From positions 1 through 35,495 of the forward strand of contig JADILZ010000108.1 in NCBI GenBank assembly GCA_017695065.1: a DNA stretch of 35,495 bases. Reading direction: 5' to 3'. Position numbers and translations under genes: made by a program. This DNA comes from Candidatus Cryptobacteroides excrementipullorum (GTDB lineage: Bacteria; Bacteroidota; Bacteroidia; Bacteroidales; UBA932). Below are positions 24,210 to 32,612 of the stretch, one piece after another. Position 1 is the stretch's first letter, and every line of letters begins with the position of its first letter. The notes beneath the pieces are model-generated. The model made no database searches. It was not told where the DNA came from and saw nothing but the letters and a program-made list of their open reading frames with translations.

Positions 24210-25619
24210 ATGTATATGGTTGCCAAGAAGACGAAAATAATCTGCACGATTTCAGACTTGAATTGCGATCCCTATTTCCTGAGGAAGCTGTACGAGAGCG
24301 GGATGAATGTGGTCAGGATCAATTCGGCGCATGCAAGCCTGGAAGGGGCACAGAAGATAGTGGACAACGTGAGGAAAGTCTCCGACAAGATAGCGATACT
24401 CGTGGACACCAAGGGACCTGAAGTCCGGCTGACTGAAATGGAGTCGTCCGTAGGATTCGCGGTTAAGGCAGACGACTGGATAGAAATACACAACGGGCCC
24501 GGGATGAAATGCAACTCCAAGGTCCTTTACACCACGTGCGCCGACTTTGTAAGCGACGTCCCGGTCGGGGCTCATGTACTCATCGATGACGGTGCAGTGG
24601 ACCTTTTCGTTACAGGCAAGGAGAATGACAAGCTGCTGTGCGAGGTGCAGAACAGCGGGGTGATAAAGGGGAAGAAAAGCGTGAATGTTCCTAACGTCCA
24701 CATCTCTCTCCCGGCCCTCTCGGAAAAGGACAGGAAATTCGTCAACTGGGCCATAGACGCCGACATAGACTTCATCGCGCACTCTTTCGTGAGGAGCAAG
24801 GACGACCTTCTTGAAATCCAGGAGATTCTCGAGCAGCGCGGCAGCCACATCAAGATAATATCCAAGATAGAGAACCAGCAGGGGATAGACAACCTGTACG
24901 ACATCCTGTCATACTGCTACGGGGTGATGGTGGCCAGGGGAGACCTCGGGGTTGAGATTCCGGCCGAAAGGATACCTACCATCCAGAAGCAGATGATACA
25001 GATGTGCCGCTCAAGGAAGAAACCTGTGATCATCGCCACACAGATGCTCCACAGCATGATAGAAAACCCGCGCCCTACAAGGGCCGAGGTCACCGATGTG
25101 GCAAATGCCATCTTTGAAAGCACCGACGCCATAATGCTCAGCGGGGAGACTGCCAGCGGAAAATACCCTGTGGAGGCCGTCAGGACGATGACCAAGATTG
25201 CCAAGGAAACGGAGAAGTCTCTCGACATTTCCCTGGAACTGAGCCTCGACAAGGTGCTGAAGCCTATAGCTGCCGTGCTTGCGAAAAACCTTGTGGAGGC
25301 CACAAGGGAGCTCCCTGTAAAAGCCATAATCTTCGACACTTGGACAGGCCGCACAGGACGGTATCTGGCGGAGTTCAGGCCGAAAGTGCCGATCTATGCA
25401 ATGTGCTACAACGATTTCACGATGAGGGAGCTGGCCCTTTCATACGACATATACACCTACAAGTTCTCCCTGCAGAAGAGCAAGGAGCAGTTCGTGGCAA
25501 GCGCCATATCCATGCTCAAGGAGGACGGGAAGCTCGAGGAAGGGGACCTGGTAGGGTTTATCGGAGGCAGCTTCAATGATGAACTCGGGGCGACTTACAT
25601 GGAATTCAAGTACGTATAA
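24210..25619 (+). CDS. pyk: Pyruvate kinase
   Basis: This 469-aa glycolytic enzyme transfers phosphate from PEP to ADP to give pyruvate. Visible elements are DTKGPEVR near 66, the catalytic Lys K219 with Mg ligands E221 (KIEN) and D245 (VARGDLGVE), and IATQMLHSM-PRPTRAEVTDVANAI near 275, followed by SGETASGKYP. The nucleotide C-domain is normal length. The loop usually written RLNFSHG reads RINSAHA here, so the serine that helps bind potassium in rabbit enzyme is replaced by Ala. The DTKGPE glutamate of K-dependent enzymes is kept. Starts at 24210 and 24216 (both ATG) are both possible. It is monocistronic or leads the GNAT unit, whose ATG is 20 bp downstream. Confidence 0.96.
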   Translation: MYMVAKKTKIICTISDLNCDPYFLRKLYESGMNVVRINSAHASLEGAQKIVDNVRKVSDKIAILVDTKGPEVRLTEMESSVGFAVKADDWIEIHNGPGMKCNSKVLYTTCADFVSDVPVGAHVLIDDGAVDLFVTGKENDKLLCEVQNSGVIKGKKSVNVPNVHISLPALSEKDRKFVNWAIDADIDFIAHSFVRSKDDLLEIQEILEQRGSHIKIISKIENQQGIDNLYDILSYCYGVMVARGDLGVEIPAERIPTIQKQMIQMCRSRKKPVIIATQMLHSMIENPRPTRAEVTDVANAIFESTDAIMLSGETASGKYPVEAVRTMTKIAKETEKSLDISLELSLDKVLKPIAAVLAKNLVEATRELPVKAIIFDTWTGRTGRYLAEFRPKVPIYAMCYNDFTMRELALSYDIYTYKFSLQKSKEQFVASAISMLKEDGKLEEGDLVGFIGGSFNDELGATYMEFKYV

Positions 25620-25639
25620 TGTAAAATTATTTTTTTCAC

Positions 25640-26233
25640 ATGGAACCGATAACAATCCGCGATGCACGGAAAGAAGACGCATCAGACATTGCCCGGCTTT
25701 TCATGATGGCATGGCCGGTGGAGGAATTCCTGGCGATGGACCCTTCCCTCACGGAAGAAGGTCTCTGCAGCAGGATACGCAGATATGTAGAAGCCGGGGA
25801 CACGCTTTACAGTTATGTGAACACGGTCGTTGCCACTGTCATGCACGACGGCGCGGAAAAGGTTGTCGGTGCCCTGAACGGATATGACGGAGCGCTTTAC
25901 GAAGAACTCAAGCGGCCGATAACGGACGACTTCAGGAACAGCTTCCAGGATTCTGGAAACGATTTCAGCAAGGTGAAGGAAACCGAAGCAGGCGAGTTCT
26001 ATCTCGATTCCGCCGGAGTGGACCCTTCCATGAGGTCGCACGGGATAGGGAGCAGGCTTTTCGAGGCTGCCATTGCCAGGGCGAAGTCACAGGGTTTCAC
26101 CACAGTCGGGCTTATCGTGGATGTGGACAAGCCGAAGGCGGAAGCTCTCTACCTGAGACTCGGGTTTGTCAACAAGGGATACAAGGACTTCTTCGGACAT
26201 GCCATGAAACACATGCAGCTCGAAGTGAAGTAA
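25640..26233 (+). CDS. GNAT family N-acetyltransferase
   Basis: This 197-aa GNAT-fold enzyme transfers acetyl from acetyl-CoA to an amine. The start ITIRDARKEDASDIARLF and the acetyl-CoA loop RSHGIGSRLFEAAIARAK (motif A, R/Q-x-x-G-x-G) near 133 define it. LIVDVDKPKAEALYLRLGFVNKGY near 155 is the C-terminal motif B. A segment near 85-115 (YEELKRPITDDFRNSF) is an insertion between beta strands 3 and 4. It starts 20 bp after pyk and its stop overlaps the next ATG (TAATG). The acceptor is unknown. Confidence 0.9.
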   Translation: MEPITIRDARKEDASDIARLFMMAWPVEEFLAMDPSLTEEGLCSRIRRYVEAGDTLYSYVNTVVATVMHDGAEKVVGALNGYDGALYEELKRPITDDFRNSFQDSGNDFSKVKETEAGEFYLDSAGVDPSMRSHGIGSRLFEAAIARAKSQGFTTVGLIVDVDKPKAEALYLRLGFVNKGYKDFFGHAMKHMQLEVK

Positions 26234-26763
26234 TGAAGTTTCTCCGTATAGCCATAGCACTGGCCTTTATCGCGGGACTGTACCAGATACCCGGGATCGC
26301 CCAGCCGAAATCGGTAGGGGGAGTGTTTTCGTTCGCCGGACTGGAAGTCTCCTACCAGCATCTGAAGACAAGTACCACCTTTTTTGAGTTCAACGCGGTG
26401 GCAGACATCGGAAGTGTGGTCCAGGGTGAAGCATCCGTGCCTGGCGCAAAACTCATATTCACGTACAACTTCATGTTCTGGAAAAAGGATTGCAGCTCCG
26501 GAAGCGTCGGGGCCTATGCCGGCGTAGGCGCAGCTGCAGGGCTGGCCATCCAGGATGATACCGGACGCGACCTCGTAGCAGGGCTGTGCGGAAAGATAGG
26601 GCTTGAATACAGCTTCAAGGTCCCCGTGATACTGTCGGTGGATTTCACGCCTATACTTGGGATGCAGATGGATATCACCGATGGAGGGGGAAGCCTTGAC
26701 GCTTACATGAAAGGAGTAACCAGGGCATATTTTCCGAGAGTCGGGATAAGATACTGTTTTTGA
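26233..26763 (+). CDS. Small exported protein, probably outer-membrane beta-barrel
   Basis: The 176-aa product has a signal peptide (MKFLRIAIALAFIAGLYQIPGIAQ). It then has alternating amphipathic strands rich in Gly and aromatic residues: GGVFSFAGLEVSYQHL, GAKLIFTYNFMFW, GSVGAYAGVGAAAGLAI, GLCGKIGLEYSFKVPVILSVDF. It ends in RVGIRYCF, a terminal Phe as in outer-membrane barrels. I recognise no named family. The ATG overlaps the GNAT stop by one base, and the stop overlaps the next frame, so translation is probably coupled. A barrel of about eight strands is inferred from length and pattern. Confidence 0.7.
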   Translation: MKFLRIAIALAFIAGLYQIPGIAQPKSVGGVFSFAGLEVSYQHLKTSTTFFEFNAVADIGSVVQGEASVPGAKLIFTYNFMFWKKDCSSGSVGAYAGVGAAAGLAIQDDTGRDLVAGLCGKIGLEYSFKVPVILSVDFTPILGMQMDITDGGGSLDAYMKGVTRAYFPRVGIRYCF

Positions 26764-26774
26764 ACGCCGTGCGT

Positions 26775-27428
26775 ATGAGAAGATTCTGGGCAATACTTTT
26801 GATATCCGCCGCAGCCTTCCTGCCGTCCGGAAGCGCGGCCGGGATGGAACCGGGAAGCAGGAAAGGGTTCCTCGACGTCTTCACGTTCGGTATCGAGTGG
26901 AGTTACATAAGCACCCCCGTGGCATACAGGCATTTCAACTATGTCTCCGTATATGGCTACAGGGTGGACAGGAAGAACTGGAGGGCTCATTACCATGCCA
27001 ACGGCGAAATCCTGCTCCACGCAGGATGCAACGTCCTTCCGAGGCTCAACCTCTCTCTCTACGGCGGATACAGCGGCATATACAGGCTCGAACGCCTGTA
27101 TCCTCTTTCCCTGCGGGCCACATGCCATTTCGGCAGCGCCCCTGACGGCGGCCGATGGTTCGCCTACGCCGATGCCGGTGCAGGCTTCTCCGGAGCTGGC
27201 CAGGGAAAGACCATATCCGGAATATGCAAGGCAGGATGCGGATACAGGATCCCTCTGAGCAGGCACACCTCACTTGACTTCACGGCAGCCGTCAGGGGAG
27301 TGAAGACCAGGATCGGGGTGGCGGACCTGACAGGAAACGGGACGACCATATACATACCTGAGGATAACCTCAGATGCAATGAGGCGTTATATCTCGGCAT
27401 CATGGTGGGTATCGGACTGTCCTTCTGA
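26775..27428 (+). CDS. Small exported protein, probably outer-membrane beta-barrel
   Basis: The 217-aa product starts with a signal peptide (MRRFWAILLISAAAFLPSGSAAG). Amphipathic strands follow: LDVFTFGIEWSYIS, VLPRLNLSLYGGYSGIY, WFAYADAGAGFSGAGQG, CKAGCGYRIPL and LYLGIMVGIGLSF, with a final Phe. It has no evident sequence identity with the preceding barrel-like protein but the same plan. ATG 26775 is chosen for its signal peptide. A TTG at 26760 would overlap the preceding stop in TTGA fashion and cannot be excluded. No family is recognised and there is no functional clue beyond probable envelope location. Confidence 0.68.
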   Translation: MRRFWAILLISAAAFLPSGSAAGMEPGSRKGFLDVFTFGIEWSYISTPVAYRHFNYVSVYGYRVDRKNWRAHYHANGEILLHAGCNVLPRLNLSLYGGYSGIYRLERLYPLSLRATCHFGSAPDGGRWFAYADAGAGFSGAGQGKTISGICKAGCGYRIPLSRHTSLDFTAAVRGVKTRIGVADLTGNGTTIYIPEDNLRCNEALYLGIMVGIGLSF

Positions 27429-27437
27429 GCCGGTTGC

Positions 27438-27465
27438 CCGGTGATGACTTTTGGCAATTCACCGG
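27438..27465 (+). terminator. Possible weak terminator hairpin
   Basis: CCGGTGA (27438-27444) pairs with TCACCGG (27459-27465) around a 14-nt loop, just after the stop at 27428. There is no T-run, so efficient intrinsic termination is doubtful. Confidence 0.3.
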
Positions 27466-27484
27466 ACTGAGGTTGAAACAGGAA

Positions 27485-27515
27485 TTTGACGGAAACGTAA
27501 ATTCATATATATTTG
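27485..27515 (+). promoter_or_regulatory. Promoter of the flavodiiron gene
   Basis: A -33 TTTG (27485-27488), 19-bp spacer and -7 TATATTTG (27508-27515) fit the Bacteroidota consensus closely. The predicted leader to ATG 27579 is about 57 nt. Confidence 0.75.
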
Positions 27516-27578
27516 CAGGTTGTTTCGCCGGCATAAGATGTATAACCGGCTGACGTTAAAAATTATATAGTATAGGAT

Positions 27579-28781
27579 ATGGAAAACATGATTTCTGAAA
27601 AGGTACGCTATGTTGGGGTCAACGATCATACCAAGGTGATTTTCGAAGGGATGTGGCCTCTCCCGTTCGGTGTGAGCTACAACTCATACCTTGTAGTGGA
27701 CGAGAAGGTCGCCCTCATTGACACTGTGGAAGCCGGATTTGAGAAAGAATATATCGGCAACATCCGCAGCCAGATAGGGGAGAGGAAGATAGACTACCTT
27801 GTAGTCAACCACATGGAGCCGGACCATTCTTCACTGATTGCTGCAGTCCGGGAGCATTATCCTGACATACGGATACTTACAAGCGCAAAGGCCGTCCCGA
27901 TGATCAAGGGATACTACGGCCTTGCCGACAACATCCATGCGGTCAAGGACGGGGAGAGCATAAGTCTGGGCAAATCATCTCTGACATTCTACATGGCCCC
28001 GATGGTACACTGGCCTGAAACCATGGTCACATACCTTGCCGACGAGAAGACCCTGTTCTCAGGCGACGCCTTCGGTACATTCGGCGCGGTGGACGGAGGA
28101 ATCCTCGACTCCGGCGCACATCTCTGCGGCTGGCTTGACAAGTCTGAAAACAGCTTCGCCGAATTCCGTGACGAGATGACAAGATACTACTCAAACATAG
28201 TCGGCAAATACGGGCAGACGGTACAGGCGGCCCTGCGGAAACTCTCAGGTCTGCAGATTGAACGAATCTGCAGCACACACGGCCCTGTGTGGGAAAAACA
28301 TGCAGCAGATGTGGTAGGGTACTACGATATGCTCAGCCGGTACGAGGCACCTGAAAAGGGGGTGTGCATAGCATACAGCAGCATGTACGGGAATACTGCA
28401 AAGGCCGCCAAGTCACTTGCTGCGGAGCTTGCCGGAAAGGGAGTGAAGTACGCAATTCACAACCTATGCACTGAAAACGTCTCTTACGCATACAGGGACC
28501 TGTTCAAGTACGACACTCTTGCAGTAGGAGCCCCGACATACAACAACGACATCTTCCCTCCCGCATACAACTTCATGTACGGAGTCTGCGCACGCCTTGT
28601 GAAAAACAGGAAGTTCTTTGCCTTCGGCTCCTTCACATGGTCAGGAGGAAGCGTGAAGCTGCTTAACGAAATGGCGGCAAAACAGGGGTTCACATTGATT
28701 TCGGACGGAATCTCATTCCCTCAGGCATATTCGCCCCAGAAATGCGACATGGCTGCCGTAGCTGAGCTCATGAGCAGATGA
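27579..28781 (+). CDS. Flavodiiron protein (FprA family)
   Basis: This 400-aa A-type flavoprotein reduces O2 to water and/or NO to N2O, protecting anaerobes from oxidative or nitrosative stress in the cytoplasm. The metallo-beta-lactamase-like domain keeps the diiron ligands: H78-x-E80-x-D82-H83 (NHMEPDHSS), H144, D163 (SGDAFG) and H234 (STHGPVW). The flavodoxin domain starts near 256 (CIAYSSMYGNTAKAA, the FMN-phosphate loop), with APTYNNDIFP and FAFGSFTWSGG as further FMN contacts. There is no C-terminal rubredoxin or flavin reductase domain, so it needs a separate electron donor, not present here. It is monocistronic, with its own promoter and a strong hairpin behind. Confidence 0.95.
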   Translation: MENMISEKVRYVGVNDHTKVIFEGMWPLPFGVSYNSYLVVDEKVALIDTVEAGFEKEYIGNIRSQIGERKIDYLVVNHMEPDHSSLIAAVREHYPDIRILTSAKAVPMIKGYYGLADNIHAVKDGESISLGKSSLTFYMAPMVHWPETMVTYLADEKTLFSGDAFGTFGAVDGGILDSGAHLCGWLDKSENSFAEFRDEMTRYYSNIVGKYGQTVQAALRKLSGLQIERICSTHGPVWEKHAADVVGYYDMLSRYEAPEKGVCIAYSSMYGNTAKAAKSLAAELAGKGVKYAIHNLCTENVSYAYRDLFKYDTLAVGAPTYNNDIFPPAYNFMYGVCARLVKNRKFFAFGSFTWSGGSVKLLNEMAAKQGFTLISDGISFPQAYSPQKCDMAAVAELMSR

Positions 28782-28797
28782 CATACAGATGAAAAGC

Positions 28798-28835
28798 GGG
28801 CAGGTTGCCGCAGGAGATGACCTGCATACCTGCCC
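28798..28835. repeat. Inverted repeat after the flavodiiron gene
   Basis: GGGCAGGT (28798-28805) pairs with ACCTGCCC (28828-28835), and an inner CAGG/CCTG pair (28811-28814/28821-28824) extends the fold. It is the first of two hairpins in the convergent spacer. Confidence 0.5.
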
Positions 28836-28850
28836 TCAAGACAAAAAGAA

Positions 28851-28910
28851 GGCCCCCGTCCTTGTAATGGACTTCATAGAAGCCAAACAGGGCGGGGGCC
28901 AAGGTTTTTC
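28851..28910. terminator. Bidirectional intrinsic terminator
   Basis: GGCCCCCG (28851-28858) pairs with CGGGGGCC (28893-28900). It is preceded by an A-rich ACAAAAAGAA and followed by AAGGTTTTT. The stem therefore has a T-run on each strand and can end both the flavodiiron transcript and the convergent DUF5723-like transcript. The 34-nt loop is longer than usual. Confidence 0.7.
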
Positions 28911-28922
28911 AGACGTAGCCTT

Positions 28923-30395
28923 CTATTTCCTTTCTCCGAGCTCCCTTACCTTGCTGATGTTGAATGACAGCCCGAAGTTGAGATTCAGGTTCAACTTTCC
29001 GTAAGGTACACTGACCGAATTGATCCTCGCAAGACGGAGAGGTATGGTGTCTGTCCCGATAAACAGCCCGATGCCAGGGAAGCTGAAGCTTGCCACAGCG
29101 CCCCATGTGGATCCGAATGTGGAAATCCCGTAGCTCGTGGAGAAACCGAACCAGTCGGTAGGCTCCACATTCACTGAGAGACGCCCCTCTGAATGAGAGT
29201 ACGGACCTGCAATGCGGGTGGATGAGAGGACTCCCACGGAAAGGTTCCTGTAGAACGGCATTTCATACTCGGCCCCGACATTGACTGTGCATGCAAGCAT
29301 TCCGGATTTGCCCTTTGACTCACCCTGTCTCTCGAACTTCAGGAGGTCAGAGAAACTGTCGCCGAGCGAATTGATCTGCTCGCTAAGGGAGTTCTCGCCT
29401 GACTCGAACGATATTTCATCGAAACCGTCGAATGTCCATGAATTGGAACCGGTCGTAGCGCTCACGGCCTTGCCCCATGATATGAATCCGAGGTCGAGCA
29501 CTGATGCAGAAAGGCTGAGCCCTTCCAGAAGCCCGCTGTCAAACTCATATGATGCACCGAGGTCGAAAGCCACACCGTATCCCATGCTTGAGAAGATGTC
29601 CTTCGCTGAATTGATTTCATCAAACCCGTCACCAAGGGCATCGAAATCCACCTCGTTGTTCTCAGAAGGGTCCGTAGCTGTCCCTGTCTCGCCCTTGGTG
29701 GCCATCTTCAGGCCCGGGAACGAAGCATTAATGGACCCGGAAGCAGTGACATCCCAGCTGTTCTCGTTCATGCTCACATGCATGTTGTCGATTCTGGCAT
29801 CGGCATTTGCAAGTCCGACAAGGAATTTCACCTTGGCGCCCACGTTGAGCCTGTCGGTTATCTTGTGTGCATGCCCAAGGGCAAGTTCAGCATAAGCCTG
29901 GGTCCTGACAGCGATATTGCTTATGTCGTATGTCTGTCTCGCACCAATGTTCTTCATGAAATCAAAAAGTTCATAAGGAAGGTTCACGGATGCGTTGGTC
30001 CTGATGTTGAACTCCACGGTGGTGAATCCACCTTTGCGCCCGAACTGCCCGACAGACACTACAGGAAGAGAAAAATCCGCTCCCAGCTTGTTATTCTTCT
30101 TCAGTCCGCTGAGGAACTGCTCTGCAGAGACGCTGCTGTTCATAAAAGTGGTGGCCATCCCGTCACGGTACGGATAGAGGAAATTGCTTACCCCCACATT
30201 TCCCTGGAGTGTCAGGCTCGTGTTCCCGAGCCCGAGTATTGAAAAATAGCTGCGGCTGCTCGCAAACGCCGGATTGAGCTGATGCCTGTAATTGTACGTA
30301 TCGACAAAATATCCGGACTCAAGCCTCTGCTGTGCATTGGCTGCCGTGCCTGCGAAAGAGGCGAGTATGGCTAATATGATGATTTTCTTTTTCAT
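28923..30395 (-). CDS. DUF5723-like exported outer-membrane protein
   Basis: This 490-aa exported protein has a signal peptide (MKKKIIILAILASFAGTAANAQ) followed by QLNPAFASSRSYFSILGLGNTSLTLQGNVGVSNFLYP. That opening is typical of the Bacteroidales DUF5723 barrel family, which is FadL/PorV-like in general look. The body alternates beta strands and Gly-rich turns (YAELALGHAHKITDRLNVGAKVKFLVG, GYGVAFDLGASYEF, LSASVLDLGFISWGK). It contains a low-complexity acidic stretch near 235-265. The last 60 residues form strands ending in NLNFGLSFNISKVRE. It lies 3 bp downstream of the lipoprotein gene, so the two form an operon. Family assignment is from memory of the N-terminal pattern. Function is unknown. 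Confidence 0.75.
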   Translation of the reverse strand: MKKKIIILAILASFAGTAANAQQRLESGYFVDTYNYRHQLNPAFASSRSYFSILGLGNTSLTLQGNVGVSNFLYPYRDGMATTFMNSSVSAEQFLSGLKKNNKLGADFSLPVVSVGQFGRKGGFTTVEFNIRTNASVNLPYELFDFMKNIGARQTYDISNIAVRTQAYAELALGHAHKITDRLNVGAKVKFLVGLANADARIDNMHVSMNENSWDVTASGSINASFPGLKMATKGETGTATDPSENNEVDFDALGDGFDEINSAKDIFSSMGYGVAFDLGASYEFDSGLLEGLSLSASVLDLGFISWGKAVSATTGSNSWTFDGFDEISFESGENSLSEQINSLGDSFSDLLKFERQGESKGKSGMLACTVNVGAEYEMPFYRNLSVGVLSSTRIAGPYSHSEGRLSVNVEPTDWFGFSTSYGISTFGSTWGAVASFSFPGIGLFIGTDTIPLRLARINSVSVPYGKLNLNLNFGLSFNISKVRELGERK

Positions 30396-30398
30396 TGC

Positions 30399-32348
30399 TT
30401 ATTCCTCCTTCTGAAATGGGTCAAACTGTACTCCTCCGTCAAGACTGGCACTGATATTCTCGAGCCTTATTCCCTGGGCCTTGTTCAGGGTAATACCCTG
30501 CAGGTCAGCATTTTCGGCTGCAGTAGCACTAATATTGAGCCTCAGTCCGTCAAAACGTTCCAATGCATCCTGTGATGCCGTAAGCCTCACGGTGAGAGGA
30601 GTGGATGTCTCGGCGCCGATATTGCCGGCGGCTATGCTACCGCTCAATTCCACGCTTATATCGCTCATTGTCGCACCATCGACATCAATGGCATCTGCAG
30701 TCACTCCGAGAGTGAGCGGGATGGTGTTCACAAAGTCAAACCTGATGGTGATCTCCCTGAAATCGAGCGTGTAGTCCGAAGACGAGCTTTCACTGTTGAA
30801 CGTGTCGTTCCAGTCATTGAAATCCGTGGAGTATCCGATATTGAGGTCCGGCCCGAATGCAAGAGGCACCTCAAGTCCGTAGCTGAAGTCAATGTCATAG
30901 GACAGGTCTGAACCGTTCTGCGGGAAGACAACATCAAGATAGTCGCTGTCCTGATAACCGTCCTGGGAATTTCCCGCATGAGGCACATAGATGTCTATAT
31001 CGCTTATCTGGATATAGTCCGGAATGATCCTCACGAGGTTTCCAAGATCTTCCACCACAACATTGTACCAGTACTGCAGATATGGGAGCGGTTCTTCTCC
31101 GGAAAGGTCGATGCCTCTTCTTGATATATAGTAATGGTTCTCGCCTTTTTTTATGAGATTTTCACCGGACAGGTCAACCACGACAGGGGAGTCCATGGTA
31201 GAGGACCCGCCCTTGAATGCATCGAGGCTGGCATGCATGGCAAATTCAGGGAAGCTCTCGTCAGGTGTGTCCTGTGACATGGCATTGATGTCAAATCTGA
31301 TGACCGGATTGTAAAGGTCCAGGACGACATTGTCCCCTGACAGGAAATCAGGAAGTTCGCCTATCTCGAACTGCTCGTCCTCCACATCTATCTGCGGATC
31401 GAGCACTGCAGATATGCTGCTGACAGACATTTCGTTCACGTTCAGAGTCAGGTCGATACCAATCTCGGAAGGAAGTTCTCCGACTGTGCTGCCGAATTCG
31501 GAAGGAACTACGGCAACACTCATAGAGGAAAGGACAATAGGCTGATTGACAGATATTTTCCCGTTTACCAACCCTTGTCCGTCAGGCAATTTTGAAAAAT
31601 CTATTGACGAGATTGCAAAACGGAACGTTGAAGTTTCTCCGGCTGAGATTTCCGTATCATTGAATGTAAGTATATGACCGTCAACTACTTCGAAATCATC
31701 GAAAATATTCTCGATTGTGATGGCTTCAGGGAATTCGATTGTGAATCCGTTGTCTCCTCCCAATACGGCGCGGCCGCTCTCCAGAGGCGAACTGCCCTCC
31801 AGCAGGGTTATCTCCAGCTCGGCAGGAGCATTGAGGGTGACTTTCGATATGCTTTTGACAACATCTGTAACTTCCTGGTCAAGAGTCTCGTCTATTGTGA
31901 TATAGGTGGTCGATTCTTCCATGTCGAAGTCAAGGGAAATACCTGCCGGCACAGGATCTGAAGGATTCAGAAACGGATACTCTTCCTCGATTCTTGAGGC
32001 AATGTCAATGTTTGCACGGAATCCTCCGTCCGTGATGAGGTCATCCGGGGTGATATTAATCTGAGGAATTGAAACAGAGTAGTTTGCAGCTTCTCCTTCT
32101 ACAGAAAGGATGTAGTTGCCATCAGCATCCGTTCCCAGCATGGAAGATTCGGTATCCAGGTCGAGGAAATCTCCGATCGGCATCAGTTCCGTATTTCCGA
32201 TCGGAAGGCTTATCGAGCCCTGGATGTCAACCGTGCCGTCAACACCGTTGCGGAAGTCGTATCCTTCCTTTACGCACGAGCACGTCCACAACAAGATTAC
32301 TGTAGCCGTAACAGACTGCAGCACAACACTTAATTTAGTTAATGACAT
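30399..32348 (-). CDS. Large acidic lipoprotein of unknown function
   Basis: The 649-aa product has a lipoprotein-type signal (SVTATVILLWTCSC) with C23 or C25 as the likely lipidated Cys, followed by VKEGYDF. The rest is an all-beta, strongly acidic protein with repeated segments of similar plan (SISLPIGNTELMPIGDFLDL, SISKVTLNAPAELEITLLEGSSP, GKISVNQPIVLSSMSV, SVELSGSIAAGNIGAETSTPLTVRL). These suggest four to five Ig- or LEA-like beta-sandwich modules. The charged residues right after the Cys may allow surface export, but this is uncertain. ATG 32348 is chosen over 32384 because the promoter predicts a transcript start near 32375. It is cotranscribed with the DUF5723-like gene. I recognise no characterised family. 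Confidence 0.7.
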   Translation of the reverse strand: MSLTKLSVVLQSVTATVILLWTCSCVKEGYDFRNGVDGTVDIQGSISLPIGNTELMPIGDFLDLDTESSMLGTDADGNYILSVEGEAANYSVSIPQINITPDDLITDGGFRANIDIASRIEEEYPFLNPSDPVPAGISLDFDMEESTTYITIDETLDQEVTDVVKSISKVTLNAPAELEITLLEGSSPLESGRAVLGGDNGFTIEFPEAITIENIFDDFEVVDGHILTFNDTEISAGETSTFRFAISSIDFSKLPDGQGLVNGKISVNQPIVLSSMSVAVVPSEFGSTVGELPSEIGIDLTLNVNEMSVSSISAVLDPQIDVEDEQFEIGELPDFLSGDNVVLDLYNPVIRFDINAMSQDTPDESFPEFAMHASLDAFKGGSSTMDSPVVVDLSGENLIKKGENHYYISRRGIDLSGEEPLPYLQYWYNVVVEDLGNLVRIIPDYIQISDIDIYVPHAGNSQDGYQDSDYLDVVFPQNGSDLSYDIDFSYGLEVPLAFGPDLNIGYSTDFNDWNDTFNSESSSSDYTLDFREITIRFDFVNTIPLTLGVTADAIDVDGATMSDISVELSGSIAAGNIGAETSTPLTVRLTASQDALERFDGLRLNISATAAENADLQGITLNKAQGIRLENISASLDGGVQFDPFQKEE

Positions 32349-32381
32349 AAATATTAAATTTAAACAATTAAAATTTGCGTG

Positions 32382-32412
32382 CAAATATATTCATATAAAG
32401 CCTACAAGCAAA
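32382..32412 (-). promoter_or_regulatory. Promoter of the lipoprotein/DUF5723-like operon
   Basis: On the minus strand, -33 TTTG (32412-32409), 19-bp spacer and -7 TATATTTG (32389-32382) match the Bacteroidota pattern. The predicted start near 32375 fixes the coding start at ATG 32348 with a leader of about 27 nt. Confidence 0.75.
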
Positions 32413-32575
32413 ATTTTCAAGGAAAACATTGGTATCAACTTTTTCCACTTCTGTTGCACCATTTTTCATTTTTGTTATACAATTTATATTATGTTAAGTA
32501 ACGTATATTGAGATACAAAGAATCCCCAGGATAAGTGCATCCGGAGCTCCGAGCCTGTAATATTTCCGTAATATT

Positions 32576-32606
32576 TTTGAATTTTTGTAATTTAAGGCTA
32601 AATTTG
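32576..32606 (+). promoter_or_regulatory. Promoter immediately before the GTG at 32613
   Basis: A -33 TTTG (32576-32579), 19-bp spacer and -7 TAAATTTG (32599-32606) are a good match. The predicted start point, about 7 nt beyond the -7 box, coincides with the GTG start codon, so the mRNA may be leaderless. Confidence 0.65.
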
Positions 32607-32612
32607 CCCACC

